Assembly (NCBI GenBank): GCA_913063325.1
Contig: CAJXYE010000033.1
Span: 1-47,113 of the forward strand
Direction: 5' to 3'
Length of the DNA: 47,113 nucleotides
Origin: an uncultured Colwellia sp.
GTDB taxonomy: Bacteria > Pseudomonadota > Gammaproteobacteria > Enterobacterales > Alteromonadaceae
In this document: in pieces, positions 42,348 to 47,113 of the stretch
How positions within the stretch are numbered: the stretch's first letter is position 1
Layout: every line of letters begins with the position of its first letter
Notes under the pieces: generated by a model
The model's input: only the letters and a program-made list of their open reading frames with translations
Databases searched by the model: none
Told to the model about the DNA's origin: nothing
Program-made: the position numbers and the translations under genes

Positions 42348-42776
42348 GTGAATTCAATTAAAAAAAATTTCTTCATGATTATTGTGGCTTTGGCAATGTT
42401 TGGCTGTGGCTCTGAGCCTAAAGAGAACGCTGAAGATGTTGCAATAGCATTTTTTAACGCTATCTATAATCAAAATGATATCAACAAAGCGAAGAAATTG
42501 TGCACTACCAATTTTGCTAATGAAATAAGTAAATATGTTACAACCAAAAATGTTGCCAGGCGGTTATTCAATATGTCATTTGATTCAGTTGAAATTGATG
42601 CTGCTTTAGGTGATATGAAGGTTAGGGGGGAGTTTAAAGATTCAGGGAAACTAACTCTTTTATTTACTGGTTACCGCCAAGAAAAAATATATAAAGAATT
42701 GAAAAAAATAAAGTTAATAAAGCAAGGGGATATTTGGTTAATAGATGAGTTATTACGCGATCCTACGCCTTATTAA
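42348..42776 (+). CDS. putative c-di-GMP-controlled lipoprotein
   Basis: 142 residues; GTG start at 42348 with AAGGAG seven bases upstream fixes it. The lipoprotein signal (FFMIIVALAMFGCGSE) puts the lipidated Cys near residue 20. The mature part has the helical, NTF2-like look of DUF4878 lipoproteins (ENAEDVAIAFFNAIYNQNDINKAKKLC ... GDIWLIDELL). Function unknown. It follows the GEMM-I riboswitch, so it is expected to be set by c-di-GMP. The next gene lies 28 bases downstream. Confidence 0.75.
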   Translation: MNSIKKNFFMIIVALAMFGCGSEPKENAEDVAIAFFNAIYNQNDINKAKKLCTTNFANEISKYVTTKNVARRLFNMSFDSVEIDAALGDMKVRGEFKDSGKLTLLFTGYRQEKIYKELKKIKLIKQGDIWLIDELLRDPTPY

Positions 42777-42804
42777 TCAAATCTGAGTATTAGAGACCAT
42801 TTTT

Positions 42805-43605
42805 ATGACTGTCAAAATTACTATATTAATATTTATACTCATCTTATTAGGTGCATTAGTTGATTATGTAAAAGATAGAAGAGAAAAACAACGGCTCAAA
42901 AATAAAAAGGAAATAATTAGATTACAGTCAATCTTGTTTCGAGTAAAACGCTTACTCAATGGTATTTCACTATTACCGTTAACGGCTGTTAGCACAGTAG
43001 TTTGTTTAGAAAGAATATTGGTGGCTTTGAATAACTTAATAGCCCTTAAGTCAGCAGGCAATCTTCAAGAAGTGAAAGCTGATATACAACGTAGGCTTGC
43101 CAATTTTAGGGCCCAGTCAACAGACGGGCATATCTATTCGTTATTGCCGGTGCCTTATACCGAAAACGAGCAGCAAGCTATGCTTAAGCAAAGCTTGCGG
43201 CTCGCAATGATCCTAAAAGTCGATCAACATAAAGGCTACATTTCCGTTAACGTTATTCAAGATGAATTAGATCAACTCTCTATACTAAAAGAACGACTGA
43301 TGTCTGCTATTTTTAACAAGCAGGCTATGCAAGAATTAGAAAGAAAACACTACGACAAAGCACTTGCCTTAAATAATCAAGCAATCACATTTTTATTGGA
43401 GATAAAGAGTAAAGATGAAAATGTTGTTGATTTAATTAATATAACTGTCGATGAAATTCAGTTAGTCAATGAGGGGATCGTTGGCGTAATTGAGGAAAAG
43501 AGTCACGATTTTTATGAAAAACATAAAGAAGAAGCTCGACAGTCGGAAGACGATATACATGAAAAGGATGATGGGTTGGGCCGACTTCTTTCTAATTCAT
43601 ATTAG
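42805..43605 (+). CDS. single-pass membrane protein with long helical domain
   Basis: 266 residues. An N-terminal membrane helix (ITILIFILILLGALVDYV) is followed by a basic linker (KDRREKQRLKNKK) and a largely helical cytoplasmic region rich in Leu, Glu and Lys, likely coiled-coil (LERKHYDKALALNNQAITFL). The C-terminus is acidic and charged. No known family. It lies 28 bases after the lipoprotein gene in the same direction and so is likely also under the riboswitch. A long hairpin terminator follows. Confidence 0.65.
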   Translation: MTVKITILIFILILLGALVDYVKDRREKQRLKNKKEIIRLQSILFRVKRLLNGISLLPLTAVSTVVCLERILVALNNLIALKSAGNLQEVKADIQRRLANFRAQSTDGHIYSLLPVPYTENEQQAMLKQSLRLAMILKVDQHKGYISVNVIQDELDQLSILKERLMSAIFNKQAMQELERKHYDKALALNNQAITFLLEIKSKDENVVDLINITVDEIQLVNEGIVGVIEEKSHDFYEKHKEEARQSEDDIHEKDDGLGRLLSNSY

Positions 43606-43655
43606 GATTGTAGTAACAATTGCTATCACTTTATCGAACGTAGCATGGATAATGG

Positions 43656-43697
43656 TAGCTATAAGAGAATAAACTTATCTCTATTCTCTTATAGCTA
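43656..43697. terminator. 16-bp perfect inverted repeat between convergent genes
   Basis: TAGCTATAAGAGAATA and TATTCTCTTATAGCTA with a ten-base loop. It separates the plus-strand pair from glcB and likely ends both, though no clear T-run is present. Confidence 0.7.
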
Positions 43698-43716
43698 GAG
43701 TTAAAATAGCTGAAAT

Positions 43717-45906
43717 TTATAGCGCTGCTTTAACTTCTACACGCATTTGGTGTAATAAAGGCTCGGTATATCCACTGGGTTGCTCTTTTCCTTGAAAAAT
43801 AAGATCAGCAGCAGCTTTAAAAGCAATACTATTATCAAGATCTGTCGACATATCTAGATAACTGCCGTCATCAACATTTTGTTGGTCAACAATAGGCGCC
43901 ATGCGTTTTAGTGATTCAAGTACTTGGCTTTTACTAATTACGCCATGATGCAGCCAATTACACACATGTTGACTCGATATTCTTAACGTCGCTCTATCTT
44001 CCATACGGGCAATATTATCAATATCAGGTACTTTAGAGCAGCCGATACCTTGGTTTACCCAACGCACAACATAACCTAGTAGCCCTTGAATATTATTGTC
44101 TAACTCTTTTTGAATAGCTTCTGTGGACAACTTATCTGGGTTTTCTAACAAAGGAATCGTTAATAGATCAGATAAATCATCGATTGCACCTGGTCGAACA
44201 AATTCAGCTTGCATTGCTGATTGGATCTCCTGAACATTTACCTTGTGATAATGCATTACGTGCAATGTTGCAGCGGTAGGAGAGGGAACCCAAGCACAAT
44301 TGGCACCCGATTGAGGGTGAGCTATTTTACTATTCACCATTTCAGACATTTGATCAGGTATTGCCCACATGCCCTTACCTATCTGCGCTTTACCTTGTAG
44401 GCCTGCTTGCAAACCAATTCTGACATTGCGATTTTCATAGGCGGTTATCCATGGTTCATCTTTCATCAAAGCTTTTTGTGCCATTGGGCCAGCTAACATA
44501 CTGGTATGAATTTCATCACCAGTTCTGTCTAAAAACCCGGTATTTATGAAGGCTAAACGTGTTTGTGCAGCGCGGATGCACTCTTTTAAATTGGCTGAAG
44601 TGCGACGTTCTTCATCCATGATTCCCATTTTAATGGTGTTTTCGGCTAAGCCTAAAAGACGTTCTATCGCGCTAAATAAATCGTGGCTAAAGGTTACTTC
44701 TTCAGGACCATGCATTTTAGGTTTTACTATGTAAATGCTACCAGCTTTAGAATTTTTAAATTTCGACGTGCCTTGTAAATCGTGCAATGAAATTAAGCAG
44801 GTAATTAGTCCATCAACAATGCCTTCTGGCACTTTATCGCCACTTTTTGTAACAATGGCATCGGTTGTCATTAAATGACCAACATTACGAATAAACTGTA
44901 AGCTTCTACCTGAAAGCATTATTTCTTCATTGTTAGGGGACAAATAGCTACGATCGTGATTTAAGGTACGTGTAATAGTACGATCGCCTTTTTGAATGAT
45001 CTCAGCAAGGTCGCCTTTCATCAAACCTAACCAGTTACGATAAACAGAGGTTTTGTCGGATGCATCAACTGCAGCAATTGAATCTTCACAATCTTGAATA
45101 GTACTCAGCGCAGACTCTAATACTACGTCTTTAACAAACGCTGCATCGGTTTTGCCTACAACATTATCTTTGTCTATCTGAATTTCAATGTGCAAGCCGT
45201 TATGGCGGCAAAGCAGCGCAGATGGAGATGAGGTTGAGCCATTGTAACCAACGAATTGTTCAGCCTTTTTCAAGTGAACTTGTTCACCATTAAATAAGTT
45301 AACGGTGAAAGTGTTATTGATAATATGATATTTCACCGCATCAATATGACTACCACTAGTTAGTGGCAGGGTTTCGTCTAAAAACCTGCGGGCGTAAGCT
45401 TGTACTCTACGACCACGAATTGGATTAAAGTCTTTAGTTTGCTTGGCACCGTTATCGTTACCAATAACATCGGTGCCATATAAAGCATCATATAAACTTC
45501 CCCATCGTGCATTAGCAGCATTCAGAGAAAATCTAGCATTCATCAAGGGTACAACAAGTTGAGGTCCGGCAATCAGAGCAACCTCATCATCAACATTTTT
45601 AGTGGATATGGTGAAGTCTGCTTTTTCTTCTACCAGATAACCTATCTCTTTTAAAAACAACTGATAGCGTTGTTGGTCAAAAGGTTGGTTAGCGGCATCA
45701 CTATGCCACGTATCTATCTGTGCCTGTAGGTCTGCTCTTTTAGTTAACAGTTGTTGATTACGCGGAGTAAACTCAGCTAGAACATCAGCAACAGAATCCC
45801 AGAAGTGTTCGGCTTTAAGACTAAGGTCGGGTAATACTTCATTTTCGACTAAATTAACTAAACAGCCAGCAACCTTATAACCGTGCTTGATGGATTTTTG
45901 CTTCAT
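43717..45906 (-). CDS. glcB: malate synthase G
   Basis: 729 residues, matching the approximately 720 of GlcB and much longer than malate synthase A. It has the N-terminal clasp, GDLAEIIQKGDRTITRTLN, LSGRSLQFIRNVGHLMTT, IYIVKPKMHGPEEV, MGIMDEERRTSANLKEC (acidic metal ligands), NTGFLDRTGDEIHTSM and MWAIPDQM. It joins glyoxylate and acetyl-CoA to malate. Four bases separate it from the preceding puuD gene, so glyoxylate is most likely made by purine/ureide breakdown. The start at ATG 45906 has AAAGGA upstream. Confidence 0.95.
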   Translation of the reverse strand: MKQKSIKHGYKVAGCLVNLVENEVLPDLSLKAEHFWDSVADVLAEFTPRNQQLLTKRADLQAQIDTWHSDAANQPFDQQRYQLFLKEIGYLVEEKADFTISTKNVDDEVALIAGPQLVVPLMNARFSLNAANARWGSLYDALYGTDVIGNDNGAKQTKDFNPIRGRRVQAYARRFLDETLPLTSGSHIDAVKYHIINNTFTVNLFNGEQVHLKKAEQFVGYNGSTSSPSALLCRHNGLHIEIQIDKDNVVGKTDAAFVKDVVLESALSTIQDCEDSIAAVDASDKTSVYRNWLGLMKGDLAEIIQKGDRTITRTLNHDRSYLSPNNEEIMLSGRSLQFIRNVGHLMTTDAIVTKSGDKVPEGIVDGLITCLISLHDLQGTSKFKNSKAGSIYIVKPKMHGPEEVTFSHDLFSAIERLLGLAENTIKMGIMDEERRTSANLKECIRAAQTRLAFINTGFLDRTGDEIHTSMLAGPMAQKALMKDEPWITAYENRNVRIGLQAGLQGKAQIGKGMWAIPDQMSEMVNSKIAHPQSGANCAWVPSPTAATLHVMHYHKVNVQEIQSAMQAEFVRPGAIDDLSDLLTIPLLENPDKLSTEAIQKELDNNIQGLLGYVVRWVNQGIGCSKVPDIDNIARMEDRATLRISSQHVCNWLHHGVISKSQVLESLKRMAPIVDQQNVDDGSYLDMSTDLDNSIAFKAAADLIFQGKEQPSGYTEPLLHQMRVEVKAAL

Positions 45907-45910
45907 TTTT

Positions 45911-47104
45911 TTATCCTTTATTTTTACTTAACCATAGAGATAGCGTTAAACGTTCTTCATCGGTCATTTTAGTCTTGTTCATAAACGGCATGTCTTTACT
46001 GCCAATTACACGCGCTTGAATCCTTGGTGCCCATTGTTTAATTGAAGCAATATCTGAAAAGATAACGCCACCTTGAGCTGAGGTAAATATATCATCAGTC
46101 GGTGTCTCTGAATGACACGCAGTACAACGGTCTTCAATAATTTGTTGTACTTGGGTATTAGTAACAACGTGTAGTTTTTGTTCAGCAGTAATTTCCACTG
46201 TTTTTGGTGCAATCAGGTAAGCAAGCACTACAGTGGCGACAACAGAGCCAACCAATACTAGTGGTTTGTGTTTGCCAAAATGACGTAAAACAAAATACTG
46301 ACGAACGGCAGCGGTGATAACTATGATTGCCATCAATACTAACCAGTTAGCACTGTGGTTATAAGTGATTGGGTAGTGATTAGAAATCATAATAAACAGC
46401 ACTGGTAGCGTGATATAGGTATTATGGGTAGAGCGTAATTTAGCGTTTAAACCATATTTAGAATCAGGTGTCTCGCCATCTTCAACGGCTTTAACTAAGG
46501 CGCGTTGTGATGGCATGATGCCAAAAAACACGTTGCCAGCCATAATCGTCCCTAGAATTGCTCCCATATGCATGTATGCACCACGAGCACTAAATACTTG
46601 CGTTAAGCCATAAGATAGGGCTGTGGCAATAGTGAACAAAATAACCGCTAGAATTAAACCGTGATCTTTCAACTTAGTACGTACTAATATCTCGTAACTA
46701 CCTACACCCACAATGATAGAGCCTAATCCAAGACCAATTGCTTGCCATTGTGTTAAATCTTTCACGCGCGGATCAATTAAATAAGATTCTGCACCTACGT
46801 AGAACATTAACGAAAGCAGTAAGAAACCAGTGATCCACGTGGTATAAGCTTCCCACTTAAACCAATGTAACGTAGTTGGCATTACCGGTGGTGCTAGTTT
46901 GTATTTTGCTACTTCGTAAAAACCACCGCCGTGAATAGCCCAAAGATCACCAGAAATGCCTTTTTCAGCTTTCCACTCCGGTGGTTTTTCAAGGTGGTTA
47001 TCTAACCAAACAAAGTAAAATGAGGCACCGATCCAGGCGATACCAACGATAAGATGTGCGAAGCGAATGATTAAATTTAACCACTCAGTAATATACGGGT
47101 CCAT
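45911..47104 (-). CDS. puuD: membrane urate hydroxylase PuuD with cytochrome c domain
   Basis: 397 residues. The N-terminal 300 residues have about eight membrane helices with PuuD-type motifs (IIRFAHLIVGIAWIGASFYFVWLDNHL, WAIHGGGFYEVAKY, GAYMHMGAILGTIMAGNVFF, RSTHNTYITLPVLF). After a linker, CTACH (Cys327, Cys330, His331) binds haem c, and MPFMNKTKMTDEER supplies a distal Met. PuuD oxidises urate to 5-hydroxyisourate, passing electrons to the respiratory chain. GGAAAG precedes ATG 47104, so the gene is complete; its promoter lies outside. It is the first gene of a puuD-glcB pair. Confidence 0.93.
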   Translation of the reverse strand: MDPYITEWLNLIIRFAHLIVGIAWIGASFYFVWLDNHLEKPPEWKAEKGISGDLWAIHGGGFYEVAKYKLAPPVMPTTLHWFKWEAYTTWITGFLLLSLMFYVGAESYLIDPRVKDLTQWQAIGLGLGSIIVGVGSYEILVRTKLKDHGLILAVILFTIATALSYGLTQVFSARGAYMHMGAILGTIMAGNVFFGIMPSQRALVKAVEDGETPDSKYGLNAKLRSTHNTYITLPVLFIMISNHYPITYNHSANWLVLMAIIVITAAVRQYFVLRHFGKHKPLVLVGSVVATVVLAYLIAPKTVEITAEQKLHVVTNTQVQQIIEDRCTACHSETPTDDIFTSAQGGVIFSDIASIKQWAPRIQARVIGSKDMPFMNKTKMTDEERLTLSLWLSKNKG

Positions 47105-47113
47105 AGTCTTTCC

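Noticed and set aside
1..47113. CRISPR arrays, tRNA or rRNA genes, prophage
   Set aside because: No regularly spaced repeats, cloverleaf-like sequences, rRNA signatures or phage structural genes were seen.

Overview
The window looks like a chromosomal segment of a marine gammaproteobacterium of the Colwellia / Alteromonadales type. This rests on low GC, a TIGR02922-family small protein (a family I recall from Colwellia and relatives), a short inverted-repeat element of the 'tatacccaa...' kind, and gene families typical of that group. No rRNA, tRNA or CRISPR array was seen, and all calls come from reading the sequence.

Layout. 1-5.2 kb: a worn signalling region with the tail of a broken histidine kinase beside an intact LytTR response regulator, a second kinase fragment, a GGDEF-EAL protein and hypothetical genes. 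5.2-13.5 kb: small single-gene units (an AraC regulator broken by an in-frame stop, a glutamine amidotransferase-like protein, a MOSC protein, GNAT acetyltransferases, a serine hydrolase, a ScsD-like thioredoxin). 13.8-20.3 kb: a beta-lactam / cell-wall island: BlaI-type repressor, a BlaR1-like M56 peptidase whose C-terminal sensor position is filled by an M23 (LytM) peptidase, two tandem paralogous exported hydrolases, a class D beta-lactamase, a class C-like serine hydrolase with TPR, and an exported NTF2-like protein. 20.4-23.4 kb: MFS transporter, Bax-like glucosaminidase and small genes.

23.4-28.7 kb and 38.7-39.8 kb hold a split beta-hydroxyaspartate cycle (BHAC) for glyoxylate assimilation: GlcG-like protein, IclR regulator (BhcR), BhcB, BhcC and BhcD, with BhcA 10 kb away. 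Between them lie AraC-azlCD, a 270-bp MITE-like element, acetyltransferases, RidA, another AraC regulator, a PEBP-like protein, a Kelch lipoprotein, a malic enzyme and a Tsx-like porin. From 41 kb onward come a RutR-like TetR regulator, a c-di-GMP-I riboswitch ahead of a lipoprotein gene, and a puuD-glcB pair (membrane urate hydroxylase, malate synthase G).

Metabolic reading (inference): nucleosides/purines enter through the Tsx-like porin, PuuD oxidises urate, and ureide breakdown yields glyoxylate. Glyoxylate is then used by the BHAC (to oxaloacetate/aspartate) and by malate synthase G plus malic enzyme. A near-perfect 22-bp palindrome resembling the E. coli RutR box lies between tsx and bhcA, and five copies of a 6-5-6 dyad (ATTTCA-N5-TGAAAT) lie upstream of bhcB and just downstream of bhcA, suggesting two-layer control. 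The two most interesting systems are the BlaI / BlaR1-M23 island and this purine-linked split BHAC locus.
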